Shown: in pieces, positions 1 to 10,472 of the stretch
Position numbering within the stretch: position 1 is the first letter of the stretch
Layout of the letters: every line of letters starts with the position of its first letter
Origin: Aspidiotus rigidus
Taxonomy: Eukaryota > Arthropoda > Insecta > Hemiptera > Diaspididae
Direction: 5' to 3'
Length of the DNA stretch: 64,000 nt
NCBI GenBank assembly: GCA_035079385.1
Contig: JAVHKY010000052.1
Coordinates: forward strand, 1,302,001-1,366,000
Made by a program: the position numbers and the translations under genes
Notes under the pieces: model-generated
Seen by the model: the letters and a program-made list of their open reading frames with translations, nothing else
Database searches by the model: none
What the model was told of the DNA's origin: nothing

Positions 1-300
1 AGCCACTTATCACGGTACTCACTAAAGTATTTAATCACCCACATAGAATCTGTGCGAATTTCAAGTTCTTCCATGCGGTTTTGTTTTGCAATTTCTAATG
101 CTCGCACGACAGCAATAATTTCGGCAGCGTTGTTATAGATATATTTCAAATTCGTGAATCTTTTAAAGTCGAATAATGGCTCCGAAACATTCAACTTACT
201 TTCTGGAGCGAAGAATACACCTATACCGGCTCTTGATTCGGGCGTACCATTTTTGGCGCAAGCGCCATCAGTGTAGATTACGACTCGCTTCGCGTATTCA
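1..300 (-). other. Additional RNase H domain C-terminal to integrase
   Basis: Residues from about 2280 to the window edge read like cellular RNase H1: YTDGAC..NG (D2288), an RAGIGVFF strand, an AAE helix (E2337) and RTDSMW (D2361). Three of four catalytic acids are present; the fourth lies beyond the window. It follows the integrase and a basic linker, so it is separate from the RNase H adjoining the RT at about 2290-2540. Additional RNase H domains are documented in plant Tat-type and some other Ty3/gypsy elements, where the original RNase H decays into a tether-like domain, as in retroviruses. This element shows both features. Confidence 0.8.
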
Positions 301-3300
301 CGAATATTATTTCTGATGATAGAGTATTTTTCACTACCATTTTCGATTTGTCTTACCCGATATTGTTTAGTCTTCCAGAAATCCGCTAGACGGTCAATTT
401 GTGTTTGTTCAATCTCTTCACTAACACAAAATGCATATTGAGGTTTCTTTTTCTTTTCGTATTTTCTAGCATCACGATAATTTAAACCTTCCGTACGAGT
501 AGTTCTAATGGGTCGGTCTTTTCTTTCGCTAGTATCAATTTGAATCCTCTTCATTGACGAACCATCATTTTTCATCACCTCGACTTCGTTATCAATTTTT
601 TTGAACTCTGATTTTAAGTCCTCCTTTTGTGAACAAGTAGGAATTTTCGTGGATTTACTTGAATGAGGTCTTCCCCTTCTCTTCTTTTTCAAAGTGATTT
701 CATTTTGAGAAGATTCTCCCTTCAATGTATCATCGTAATTTACGAAATCTCGAGGATTGGTACTATCAACGGTCTTTTCTGACTTCAAGTCTTTTTCCAA
801 CCTCATTTGCCTTTCTTTCGCAAATTTTTTCCACGCGGCGTATCGGCGCTGCACCGGATTAGGCTGAGTGATGTCATGTACTCTGACTAGATTTCTGATG
901 TTCTCCCATCTAATGGTTTTGTCTTCCCCTAGGCTTCGAAGTTTGTATCTATTTTCAAACGTTGTAGCTATAACTTCAAACCTATCTGAAAATCTCGGAA
1001 GGAATTTCTTAATCCGTCCCTCACCTCTTTTAGTTTGAGGATGAAGTCTAAGTTTGACAATGTCACCTACAAGTATTCTAGATCTTTTATCATCAGTGAC
1101 TTTCGAATATACTTTCTTTAGACGATCTCTAACCTCGTTTATTATCTTATTTCTGACTAGTTTCGGGGGCGGGATTTTTAATATTTCAGGAATTTCATCT
1201 GGTACTGGTTCACCCGTAATTATTTCGTGAGGTGGTACCAATGTTACGCCATGCTCGACCTCGTTAATCGCGCATTCAATATCACGTACCAATTCCCGCC
1301 AGCGATCATGAGATTTCTCTATTAAATGGATCCTCATCATATCGCCTACTCTGGACATAATCCGCTCAGCTAAATTGCACTGAGGATTATAAAATGAAGT
1401 GTGAGTTACGTTAATCTTCATATTGTTCATAGCCTCATAAAATTCGTCCGACGTGAAGGCCCTACCGTTATCACTTAAAATATTCTCAGGTTTGTTAAAA
1501 TTCGCTGAGTATTTTTCTAGTGCTCTAATTACCGACTTCGAGTCGGCATTTTCTATCGGTACAATTTTCACCATTTTGGAGAAGCCCTCGAGCATAACCA
1601 GGATATACTTATAACGCCCTGAGCTGATTAAGGGACCGAAGAAATCTAGGAACAGGAACTGATTTACCCGTTCAATTTCGATGTGTTTAATAGCTGCTTT
1701 CGCTCTTTTTGCGTGACATTTCATTTTTAAGCACGGTCTACATCGCCCTACATAATCGGCTACATCTTCAGCTAGCAACTTCCAGTGGAAATGTCTTCTT
1801 AGCACTGTGATTGTTTTTTGAATTGCTTGATGACCATAGAAACGATGATAATAGTCGATGAGGTCTCGTTGAAGTTTTTCCGGCACAAAAATTCTTTCAA
1901 TTCCATCATATCCACGAAATCTATAATACTCTCCGTCAAATGTTACACGTGAATTATTTTTCTTTCGCTCTGTCGATATTATTTCGTCTTCTTCCTGAAG
2001 AGATTTCAAGTCTTTGAGTTGAGCTCTCATTTGCGGGGATATTTCTACGTCAAAATAATTGCAGTCGATCGTCTGATCATTTTTCTGAAAGTCTTCGATA
2101 GTACTTTCTTCTTCTTCTTCTGGGAGTTCATGATGGGGTTCTATAGGAAATCGATTCAAGTAATTAAACATCTTTTTCATTTTGGGCGATATAGTCTTAA
2201 CTTCAGCCTGAAATTCTCTCATTCTAACATTGGCCTTCTGTAGTCGCTTGCTCAAGAACGGCCACATGGTTGTTAATTCGGCCCATACAAATTGGACGTG
2301 AAAATTAATTTTATGGCCATATAGGAGGTACGCATAGCGTTTTAATATGTCGGACATACAAGTGAATTCGAGTTCGACTGGGGAGTATCTCGTTTCTACA
2401 TCCCTGAATTTCCTGCCCGCAAATACCAAGGGGTAAAACCCTTCATTTTTGGTCTGCATAATGGCAGCTGAATATGATCTTTCTCTTACAGACAGCACTA
2501 TATCGATTTCTTTATTAGGATCGAGATGGTAATTATAGCACATTTCTTTCACGCTCTCTTTGATTGCTAGAAACGCTTTTTCCTGCTTTTCGGACCATTC
2601 GAACTTGGCATTTTTTCTTATCAACTCCGTCAGGCAAGCTGCGTATTCCGCATACGACGGTATGTGTCGCGAGAAATAGCCACAGGCGCCTAGAAATGAG
2701 CGTATGTCTCTTGGACATTTTGGTGCCTGAACTTTCTGCAGTTGTTCGACCTTTTCCGGATTAGGTCGAATTCCATTAGCGTTTATAATGTAGCCCAGAA
2801 ATTTTGTCTCAGGCTTTGCCCATTCGCATTTCTCGAATTTAATCGTCATACCATGCCTTTCCAATTTTTCAATTACTTTCGCTACCTGAATTTTATGTTC
2901 TTCAAATGTTTCCGACATTATGACAATATCATCAACATAAACCATGCAGAAGTCTTGGAATTCTTCTAGGAGGGGGGATGTAGCGGCGATAAACGCTTGC
3001 ATTGAGCAATTCATCCCAAATGCAACCCGTGTGAACCTATACATAGTTCCCTCGAAATCGAATGCGGTATAATCTCGTGAGTTTCGATGCAGTGGGATCT
3101 GCATAAACGCCCATCGTAAATCCAAGCGTGAGAAGTGCGTATATTTCTTGCCCACAAACTTTTGGGTGATGCTCTCTATATTGGGTGCGAGATTTTGTGG
3201 TGGCTTTAGGTATTTGTTCAGGAGCCGAAAATCGTTACAGATTCTGTATTCAGGCTTGGAGCCAGGGTCTGTCTTTTTCTTTACGATGACAATATTATTA

Positions 3301-6300
3301 ATATGTGGAGACATACATTTTTCGAGTATGCCATTCTCAATCCATTCATCAATTACTGACCGAACAGCTTTCATTTTTTCTCTCGAGTAAGAGTAACGTT
3401 TATTTTTTATGATGACCTTTTCGTCAGGATTGCGAAATTGCAACTCGTATACAAAATTCAGTAATTTGCCTATTCTTTTCTCAAAGGCCGCTGGAAATTT
3501 TTCTAGTAATTTTTTTTCCCAGTCTTGAGTTGACGGACCTGGTTCTTTTTCTACATTCAAGACTGTGAAGACTTCAGCTCTTCGTATGAAATCTTTTTTT
3601 TCCAACTTTCGTCGTCTATCAAGGAGATTTTCCTGTTGATATATTTGCTGCAATTTCGTAAAAATGTCTGATACCGAGGCGAGAGGATCACCCTTTGCGC
3701 CTACAAATGAGATGATAGTCGAAGGCATCTCACCTAAGAATACTAGAGCTTCCCCAGGCATGTCTACTAGGAGTTTCTGTTCGGTGGCTAGTTCACCTCC
3801 AAATAAACACTCACAAGGTAGGTCTTCGACGATATAAAAATACGTTTCTATTTCCACGAAATTTTTGGGTCTTCTTGAACATACTACCTTTGTTCTTAGT
3901 TTAACTTTACCTAATATTTTCATAAAATCGCCTGATGCTGATTTCATGCGAACACCGTACGCTGGTTCAATAATGAATTTAGTGTTTGGGTTTTTGATCG
4001 TCAGGTCATCAAAGAATTTTTTCGATATTATTGATACGCTGCAACCCGTGTCGAAAATTGCAACAATTAATATTCCCAGAAAATTCATTAGTAACTGGAA
4101 AAGCGATCCTTTTTTGATTCGCTCTTCGATATCAATTTCGTAGTCAGGTATATCAATGACTCTAGCGACTACGTTCTCTTCAGATTTCTTTTCAAATCTC
4201 ACCATAGACGAGTACGAATCTAGTCTTTTCGCAATCTCTTCCCTTGCGTTCAGGGACCATTCGTGTCCGTCTCCTCGCGACATAGCGTTATACATCAGCG
4301 GAGAGTATTGAATATCTGTAAAGTTCTCGATATGTCGTGATTGTATAGAACGGGCATTTGGATGAAATACCGACAGTATGGAGAATGTACGAATTTTGTC
4401 TCCAAATGGCAGCCTTTTCAGATCATCTATAGCTCGATTAATTATCTTTACATTTCGGAAAATCGTAGAATTCATTTTTCTGGGAAAAGAAAGCTGCATA
4501 AAAATTAGCCTTTCCGTACCTTTCGATTTTATAAAGACTTCGGCTATATCGGTAAACCACCTCTTTACCTGAGTGGCTCGTAGATCTTCTTCATCGATAA
4601 TTTCTGAGCCTATATTTACAATAACATTTGAAAATTTTTCTTGCTCCGGTTTATCGGAGAGCTTCAAGGCCAATGCCAAATTCTTAGGCGTGAAACCTTT
4701 ATTTAGCCATAGTTTTGCGCCCTGCTTAAGAAAATGGTAAGTAGACATATTTTCAGCCAGTGCTACCATGGAGGAGTCCCCACATATGAGGAAATCATTC
4801 CATATTAATTTCGAATTGTCGTTCACCTCATCCTCCTTAATTGCGTAGCTTACGTTAATACTTGTATCTTTACCTAAGCTCGACTCGTCATTACTACCAT
4901 TAATTAGAGACTCACCTGTTTCACGAGGACTTGAGTCTTCGTCAGCGCGTGAATCATTTTCCACTTTGACATGGAGAGTTGACGTGGTTTTTGAAGCGCC
5001 TGATGCTTTCTTCGGAAACTGTCGATATTTCGAAGGAGGCTTCTCGGGAAATTCGTTGGAACTCGAATGTCTTGTGACGTCGTCACCGAATTTTCGATGA
5101 TAATACTGGACAAACTCGACCATCTGTTCGGAATCGCGAGGAGTACCAGGCATGCGGCTACGAATGGTCTCTGGAAGTTTTTTCCAGACCCTTTTCAGTG
5201 GCTGGTCGATCCTCAGTTTCGTACAGCTGTCCAATTGTCGTACCCACTCCTCCAACCAATCGCACATATTATCGCGTTTGAGATCGATCGACGCGTTCTC
5301 GAATTCTTGAAAAACTCGCTTTTGGGCGAACAGATCCCAGTGACGGTCTAGAAACATAGTTTCTACCGTCACCCACTTGCATCGCGAGCTCTTGCATTTC
5401 TCGCGAATGGACTGTGCTATTCCCTTAGTCAAAGGTGATCGATTGAGTAGATGGGCAAATCGTTGAATCCGCATCTTCTCATCCTTCACAAAGGTCCCAA
5501 TCTGACTATTGAATTCTTGTAAGAATTCAATGGGTGTCCTTGTCTCACCAGCCTCTCTCGATGTGAACGGAGTACATCTCTTTTCATCTAATGTGAAGTC
5601 AGGCAATTTCAAGGGTTGAGTATGTGAACTGTTGGCCCACGGATCCGATGTAATGTTCAATATTTTTGATGTTCTATGCCTGCGACGTTTTTCTTTTTCA
5701 CTTGAGCGATTGTTATGTGGTTTATTTCGTCGGTCGCGTCTACTATCTTCGCTGCTCGACGAACTTGAGTCGGATCTTGAATTATCCGAACTATCCGGAG
5801 GAGAAGAAGAAGGAGGGCTTCCTTGATTTTGATTTCGAATAGTCGAACCTTCGAATTCAATCTCAGCCTCAGAGGCGACTTGTTTTTCAAACTTTTGAGT
5901 TGATCGAGCAACTTTGGATTGGCCTTTCTTCTCTTTCTTGTTTCTAGCCGATGACCTAGGCTTTTCCGAAGCTCTGTCAGAAATGAAGGCATGGAGAGAT
6001 TCAATCTCATTGGCCAGCGACTGTAACCTAAGATCCTTCTGCTCCAGCTCTTTACGGTGGATCTCATTCCGGAGTTCCTCAATGGCGGGAGTAATTTCCA
6101 TAAAATTGCTAGCATTTCTTTGGGAAATTAGTTCCGCTAGTTTTTCTTCTAACGTCGGTTCAGGGTTGTCTTGACTGTTTTCATCCCCGCTCACCAGATT
6201 ATTTTCGTGATCGGTCATTTCTACTACTGATCTAGGTCGATAAGTCTGAGGTATTAGTTGGCTCGAAATTGACAGCTGCAGACCAGTTTGTTGGGGTCTA

Positions 6301-7130
6301 GGATATTTACTGCAAAAATCTTCAAGACCTGTATTGGGAAGCAAATTGTTTAAAGACATGGAACGTGATTGCGTCATCATCTCCTCTGTAGTGGAATCAT
6401 TAGGAGTTTGTTCCACTAAAGAGGTTTGCCTGCTTAAATTTTGTAATATGGCCTTTTTTCTCAACCCTACCCGTTCCGGATGAAAGGTATCGCGCGCTTG
6501 CGTGATAGGTCTGTTTTCGATACCTATAGTTCTCTCATATGCATTACTTTCATCAAAAACGTTCTCATTTAAATACGAAATATTATCGAAGGAATTACTA
6601 ATTTCGCTACCAGTGGATAGACAGGGTGTCACACTCACATTGTCTTTCACAATACCAGATGCTGGAATTTGCTTTGAGAGAGGGGGAGGTGTTGACGAAG
6701 TCTTATTAGGCTCACCTAATTTTTGAGGTGTAACTAGTGGATGTAGGAATTCGTTTATCGAAACTGGGTTTCCGGCAATCAATTTCATTGCCGGAGGTGA
6801 CAATTTCGCGACTGTGTTTGCTACACTACGAATGACACCGCTCACAGTGCCTGCCCCTGCCCCAGGTTCCACAAGTTCTTGATTGCTCAAAGATGTTTTC
6901 GACCCTGCTGAACGCGTACTCGAAACCGAACCAGTTGAGCTTTTGCGTGATTTTAATTTAGGTTTGAAGATTCCTTCGGGTATTTCATACGCTTTTTTCT
7001 TCCTACTCGGCTTGCCTATTCTTTTCTCAACCAATTTACCAGGATCTGGCCTCGCATTTCGATGTGGATTTTTACGTTTCTCAATATCCTTCTTTTCAAC
7101 ACCATCTGATGCTGCATTATTGGATGACAT
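1..7130 (-). CDS. Ty3/gypsy-type Gag-Pol polyprotein with SGNH-like and second RNase H domains (3' end off window)
   Basis: One reading frame is open from the ATG at 7128-7130 (in-frame TAA shortly upstream) to the left edge, more than 2,370 codons. Domain order with approximate residues: basic, Ser-rich N-terminus; coiled coil near 360-400; capsid-like helical region 505-690 with no CCHC knuckle seen; SGNH-hydrolase-like domain 778-965; aspartic protease with DTG at 1027-1029; reverse transcriptase with YVDD at 1398-1401; RNase H/connection domain 1530-1620 lacking the usual Asp residues; integrase with HHCC finger (CRPC) and D1829, D1887, E1922; basic linker with an RGRP motif; then a cellular-type RNase H with D2288, E2337, D2361. 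Residue n has its first base at 7130-3(n-1). RT-integrase order and the Leu-Gly-Tyr block after YVDD place it with Ty3/gypsy. The absence of frame breaks implies recent activity. No envelope is visible, though the 3' end is missing. Confidence 0.9.
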   Translation of the reverse strand, partial: MSSNNAASDGVEKKDIEKRKNPHRNARPDPGKLVEKRIGKPSRKKKAYEIPEGIFKPKLKSRKSSTGSVSSTRSAGSKTSLSNQELVEPGAGAGTVSGVIRSVANTVAKLSPPAMKLIAGNPVSINEFLHPLVTPQKLGEPNKTSSTPPPLSKQIPASGIVKDNVSVTPCLSTGSEISNSFDNISYLNENVFDESNAYERTIGIENRPITQARDTFHPERVGLRKKAILQNLSRQTSLVEQTPNDSTTEEMMTQSRSMSLNNLLPNTGLEDFCSKYPRPQQTGLQLSISSQLIPQTYRPRSVVEMTDHENNLVSGDENSQDNPEPTLEEKLAELISQRNASNFMEITPAIEELRNEIHRKELEQKDLRLQSLANEIESLHAFISDRASEKPRSSARNKKEKKGQSKVARSTQKFEKQVASEAEIEFEGSTIRNQNQGSPPSSSPPDSSDNSRSDSSSSSSEDSRRDRRNKPHNNRSSEKEKRRRHRTSKILNITSDPWANSSHTQPLKLPDFTLDEKRCTPFTSREAGETRTPIEFLQEFNSQIGTFVKDEKMRIQRFAHLLNRSPLTKGIAQSIREKCKSSRCKWVTVETMFLDRHWDLFAQKRVFQEFENASIDLKRDNMCDWLEEWVRQLDSCTKLRIDQPLKRVWKKLPETIRSRMPGTPRDSEQMVEFVQYYHRKFGDDVTRHSSSNEFPEKPPSKYRQFPKKASGASKTTSTLHVKVENDSRADEDSSPRETGESLINGSNDESSLGKDTSINVSYAIKEDEVNDNSKLIWNDFLICGDSSMVALAENMSTYHFLKQGAKLWLNKGFTPKNLALALKLSDKPEQEKFSNVIVNIGSEIIDEEDLRATQVKRWFTDIAEVFIKSKGTERLIFMQLSFPRKMNSTIFRNVKIINRAIDDLKRLPFGDKIRTFSILSVFHPNARSIQSRHIENFTDIQYSPLMYNAMSRGDGHEWSLNAREEIAKRLDSYSSMVRFEKKSEENVVARVIDIPDYEIDIEERIKKGSLFQLLMNFLGILIVAIFDTGCSVSIISKKFFDDLTIKNPNTKFIIEPAYGVRMKSASGDFMKILGKVKLRTKVVCSRRPKNFVEIETYFYIVEDLPCECLFGGELATEQKLLVDMPGEALVFLGEMPSTIISFVGAKGDPLASVSDIFTKLQQIYQQENLLDRRRKLEKKDFIRRAEVFTVLNVEKEPGPSTQDWEKKLLEKFPAAFEKRIGKLLNFVYELQFRNPDEKVIIKNKRYSYSREKMKAVRSVIDEWIENGILEKCMSPHINNIVIVKKKTDPGSKPEYRICNDFRLLNKYLKPPQNLAPNIESITQKFVGKKYTHFSRLDLRWAFMQIPLHRNSRDYTAFDFEGTMYRFTRVAFGMNCSMQAFIAATSPLLEEFQDFCMVYVDDIVIMSETFEEHKIQVAKVIEKLERHGMTIKFEKCEWAKPETKFLGYIINANGIRPNPEKVEQLQKVQAPKCPRDIRSFLGACGYFSRHIPSYAEYAACLTELIRKNAKFEWSEKQEKAFLAIKESVKEMCYNYHLDPNKEIDIVLSVRERSYSAAIMQTKNEGFYPLVFAGRKFRDVETRYSPVELEFTCMSDILKRYAYLLYGHKINFHVQFVWAELTTMWPFLSKRLQKANVRMREFQAEVKTISPKMKKMFNYLNRFPIEPHHELPEEEEESTIEDFQKNDQTIDCNYFDVEISPQMRAQLKDLKSLQEEDEIISTERKKNNSRVTFDGEYYRFRGYDGIERIFVPEKLQRDLIDYYHRFYGHQAIQKTITVLRRHFHWKLLAEDVADYVGRCRPCLKMKCHAKRAKAAIKHIEIERVNQFLFLDFFGPLISSGRYKYILVMLEGFSKMVKIVPIENADSKSVIRALEKYSANFNKPENILSDNGRAFTSDEFYEAMNNMKINVTHTSFYNPQCNLAERIMSRVGDMMRIHLIEKSHDRWRELVRDIECAINEVEHGVTLVPPHEIITGEPVPDEIPEILKIPPPKLVRNKIINEVRDRLKKVYSKVTDDKRSRILVGDIVKLRLHPQTKRGEGRIKKFLPRFSDRFEVIATTFENRYKLRSLGEDKTIRWENIRNLVRVHDITQPNPVQRRYAAWKKFAKERQMRLEKDLKSEKTVDSTNPRDFVNYDDTLKGESSQNEITLKKKRRGRPHSSKSTKIPTCSQKEDLKSEFKKIDNEVEVMKNDGSSMKRIQIDTSERKDRPIRTTRTEGLNYRDARKYEKKKKPQYAFCVSEEIEQTQIDRLADFWKTKQYRVRQIENGSEKYSIIRNNIREYAKRVVIYTDGACAKNGTPESRAGIGVFFAPESKLNVSEPLFDFKRFTNLKYIYNNAAEIIAVVRALEIAKQNRMEELEIRTDSMWVIKYFSEYRDKW
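4230..4800 (-). other. SGNH/GDSL-hydrolase-like domain inside the gypsy polyprotein
   Basis: Residues about 778-968 follow the alternating strand-helix pattern of SGNH hydrolases. Block I is a hydrophobic strand ending in CGDS (G784-S786). A Gly follows in the block II position (LNKG). Block III reads VIVNIGSEI (G841), where active enzymes have GxND. Near the C-terminus is DGHEWS (D954, H956) followed by a helix, where the family has D-x-x-H. The nucleophile Ser is kept, but the block III Asn is absent and His is at D+2 instead of D+3. The domain may therefore be degenerate or a binding module. SGNH-type esterases are known in ORF1 of some CR1/L2 non-LTR elements; I know of no established case between gag and protease of a Ty3/gypsy element. 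Assignment is by motif order, not profile search. Confidence 0.6.
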
Positions 7131-9069
7131 GATGTCGAGAGGGTAGGATTATAAGATTTCAATCGATAAGTACTGTTTCAGGCAGATAGCCAATACAAAT
7201 ATGGTTGACTTGGTATTCGATTAGAATTACAAGTTATGTTCTTACGGTAGAAAATTGTCAAAAATAATGGAATATAATCAGTCGAAGAAAAAAAAGATAA
7301 TTCAGTATTGTTTAGACAATAAACTCTGGAAGCTTCGCAAACAGTCGAAAAGGTGAAGCTCAATTCGAGAGATGAACGAGAAAAAAAAAAAGAGAGAAAG
7401 AAAAAAAAAGGAAAAAATCGTTGATAACTGTAGTAACGTTAGTATTTTTCTTTCTTTACAGGTATGATACCCGAATACAATGAAGGCTTACTCAAAACTC
7501 AAAAGTTTTCAATGCAACAAAGCTAGAAGAGGCTACAAAAAAAAAATTAGTCGTTATCAACGTCCGGTCGATGAAATCAGTGCAAGAATTGGTGGTCGTA
7601 TATGAAATGACCAAGACCTTATTGAGCTATTAGGCCGTGCTCGTAAAATTCGACTTTATCGTGTCTATTGTACAGATTATCAGTTCTCGCAAGTGCGAAG
7701 AGTATGATAGCGGACGGACAATAGGCCTACCGTATCTACTTTACGTTAAGCTATACACGAAGCACAAATATTTAACTGAAAAATAGCGGTAAATGCACCG
7801 ACTAGATTTAGCATGCAACGAAGCTCGATTGTTGAAAACAGTTCGTAAACTTTCGAAATACGAGAAAGAAGAGAAAAAAAGAAAAGTAAAAAAAAAATAA
7901 TTGCTATCGTTTAATTATAACGAAAAATTACGTTAAAATTTAGCCGAAGCTCCAGAGGAAAGAGAGAGAGAGAAAAGAGAAAAAAAAAGAAAAAAAAGAG
8001 AAGAGAAAAAAAAAAGTTTAAATAGAATAATAAAGAGAGGAGAAAAAAAAGAAGAAAACCTACGCAGAGCAGAATCGGCGTTTAGGCTCAGATAGCCACT
8101 TTACGTAAGGAAAAGCTAAGCTTTATTCGGGCACGTAAGGTGCTTACTTTTCACCAGATTTCACGAGTGAAGATTTTAACTCGTGAGTTTGTCAAGGTCT
8201 GACCTCGAATCTTTCAACTTTTATAGTGCGCAGTGACAAATCGCCCCTGAGTACTGGGAATAAAATCAGAATAGACTTTTACAAGGCCACAAGATGTGAC
8301 TGCGTGAGAATCACTTTATTTAAATAATTCATAAGGATGACAGGGTTACGTGAGGGTTTCAGGGCACCTCTAAAACTCAAACAAAAAAAAAAAGGTAAAA
8401 AAAAAAAGAAAAGGCAGAAAGTAGGAAAGGAGAGAGAGAGAAAGGATAAGGAACCAGAAAAAATTCTTCACACATTTCGGGTCAGTCTCATTCAGAAGGA
8501 AAATTACTGTCACTCTCCCCTCGATACGTAATCGAGTGAAACGTCTACGAACTCGAAGGATCCGCAGGATGAGAGACAACGTGAACAGTAAAACAACTTT
8601 AACTAAAAGGAAAAGAATAGAAATTCGGTCGGGAGCAAGGCTCAGAACGACCTCCTATTTAGACAAGAAATTCTTTGACAGAACCACATTAGGCGCCAGC
8701 AAGCTTAAGAGCTTACAGAGGAAAATTCTTTGGACTTGAATGAGGAACAGAATTCAAAAGGGTGAAGATTATCGGAAAATTTAGAGAGACAGAGATATAG
8801 GCTTCGGACTGGCTTCGCCAATCGACTACACTACGGTTTTCGAAAACCCTATTTACACCAAAGGGGGACTACTGGCCGAGTAGTCCTCCAGGATTAGACC
8901 TCTAGGTAGTCTTTCTTCGGTGATATCACTAGAAAATAACTAAAATTTACGAAGGCTACAAAACTTCGACCAAACATGTGACAACCGATAGGCACCATGT
9001 ACACACATTCGAACGATTGTGTATCCAGGCGTCCTAACAATAATTGTCCCACATTGGGGGCGCCAATTT
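7131..9069 (-). other. Long pyrimidine-rich 5' leader of the gypsy-type element
   Basis: About 1.9 kb separates the probable primer-binding site from the gag-pol ATG. The transcribed strand contains long T and CT runs (seen as A and GA runs at 7380-7420, 7870-8060 and 8380-8450). Only short, biased reading frames occur, on either strand, and no second structural gene was recognised. The leader could carry translation-control or splicing signals; that is inference. Confidence 0.5.
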
Positions 9070-9072
9070 AAA
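9041..9072 (-). promoter_or_regulatory. Probable tRNA primer-binding site (tRNA-Lys-like)
   Basis: Read on the minus strand, TGGCGCCCCC followed by AATGTGGGAC starts just after an AAAT that could end the 5' LTR. Its first bases match the TGGCGCCC start of tRNA-Lys-type primer sites used by many retroelements. Two extra C residues compared with the common site make the exact tRNA uncertain. Confidence 0.5.
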
Positions 9073-9708
9073 AAGTCGGCCAAGTGTTATGTGACGTTAC
9101 AAGGAGCATGTTCTACTCCATAGTAGGCCACATAAAGCACAAGGTCGGCTCTCCAAAGAGGAACTCAATGTTCAGAAAACACCTCTCCGTATTGTAGTTT
9201 ATAATTTTGAGGGTTGGTCTCCGGTTTGACCGGAACACACATTGTAATCAAAATTTGAGCTGCAGAGTCTAGCCTAAAGCAGAATGAGATCAACACTGAA
9301 AGACACGGAGGGGGAGGGTCGCGCTTGACCGTATCTCAGGGACTTCGATACTCATCTAAAATGGATAAAAAAGTAGGCTGAGTAGGAGAGATGTATGGAT
9401 TGAGGCTCGGATAGACATTACAGTCAGGAGGGAGAGAGCAGAGAAAGAGACTTGTAGTTTACCTCAGGGAATGTGTGTTCGAGTTAGCACTGCAGAAACA
9501 GCGAGTGTATCGTGTCAGTACTAAGTTTTGTAGGCTTATCTAAGATAAATAAAAGCAAGGGGGGGAGTCGACAATCGAATACCGGATCACGTAGTATAAT
9601 TGAGATTATAGAAATCAGTCCGAAGCCGGGACTAAATAAAGAAAGTTTGAGCTTTACGACATACCCTATACGCCACTCACGACCCTGCCATGGGTGTTCA
9701 CGCTAACA
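9070..9708 (-). repeat. Probable 5' LTR of the gypsy-type element (bounds approximate)
   Basis: This stretch lies upstream of the primer-binding site in element orientation. A TATAAA-like motif near 9203 on the minus strand would serve as promoter. A possible start is the minus-strand TGTTAGCG ending at 9708, but the end next to the primer site reads AAAT and not CA, so the bounds are not fixed. The second LTR lies outside the window and cannot be compared. Confidence 0.35.
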
Positions 9709-9970
9709 CCATCTTTTCAAAACTTATGAACTTTAAGAACAGAAACTGCTGTTCGGCGCAATATCGTTTTCATCCCATAGGTAGTATCGCATTCGAACGT
9801 AAAATCATAATAGTTGCGAGGGATTATGGTTTAATGCGGAAAACGAAATAAATGAGTAAATAAAAATTGAATAATAAAGAAAAGAAAAAAAAAAAAACTA
9901 AACGATCATAAATCAAATAATATAAAGAAAGAAGAAAAAAAAAAGAAAAGTGAACTGAAAATCATACGAA

Positions 9971-10005
<35 letters not shown>

Positions 10006-10472
10006 GAAAAGGAGCAAAATAATAAAACCTGAAGCGCCAGCAGGTACTGATAAGGCTTTGACAAGCTCGTTGATTACGAGGATCTTTCTTTTTTTCGAAT
10101 AAGGATTTCGATGTCAAGTCTCTGATCCACCAAGGATTATAGATCGAGGACTAGATCTTGTCCGGCGTCGCAAACGAAGGATTGACGAATGAAGAAAATT
10201 TTCAGCGTCTGTCGTAAATGCGGTAAGACGCGCAACAATGATCTTTACAGATATCGAAGAGAAAAAAAAAACTTTCGTTTCAAATTTGAAGCGGTAGGTC
10301 TGGACTGTACACTACAAACAGGAAAAACAGAAGTAACCGGTGGCGGTAACTCGGGATCAACGCCGGTTACGGAGAAGGTAGAATAGGTACAGGAGAAAGG
10401 AAGGGGAAAGGATAAGAGGGAAGTACAGCTAGACGGTCCGCGCGAACGCCGAACGAAAAAGTACGGCTGCCT
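9709..10472. other. AT-rich intergenic DNA with an (AAT)n run
   Basis: Contains A-rich stretches and an (AAT)10 microsatellite near 9970-10001. I see no gene. Short frames on both strands have no recognisable motif. Confidence 0.5.

Noticed and set aside
9070..9708. Precise LTR of 639 bp with TGT start
   Set aside because: The end next to the primer site is AAAT and not CA, and there is no second LTR in the window to confirm it; kept only as an approximate feature.
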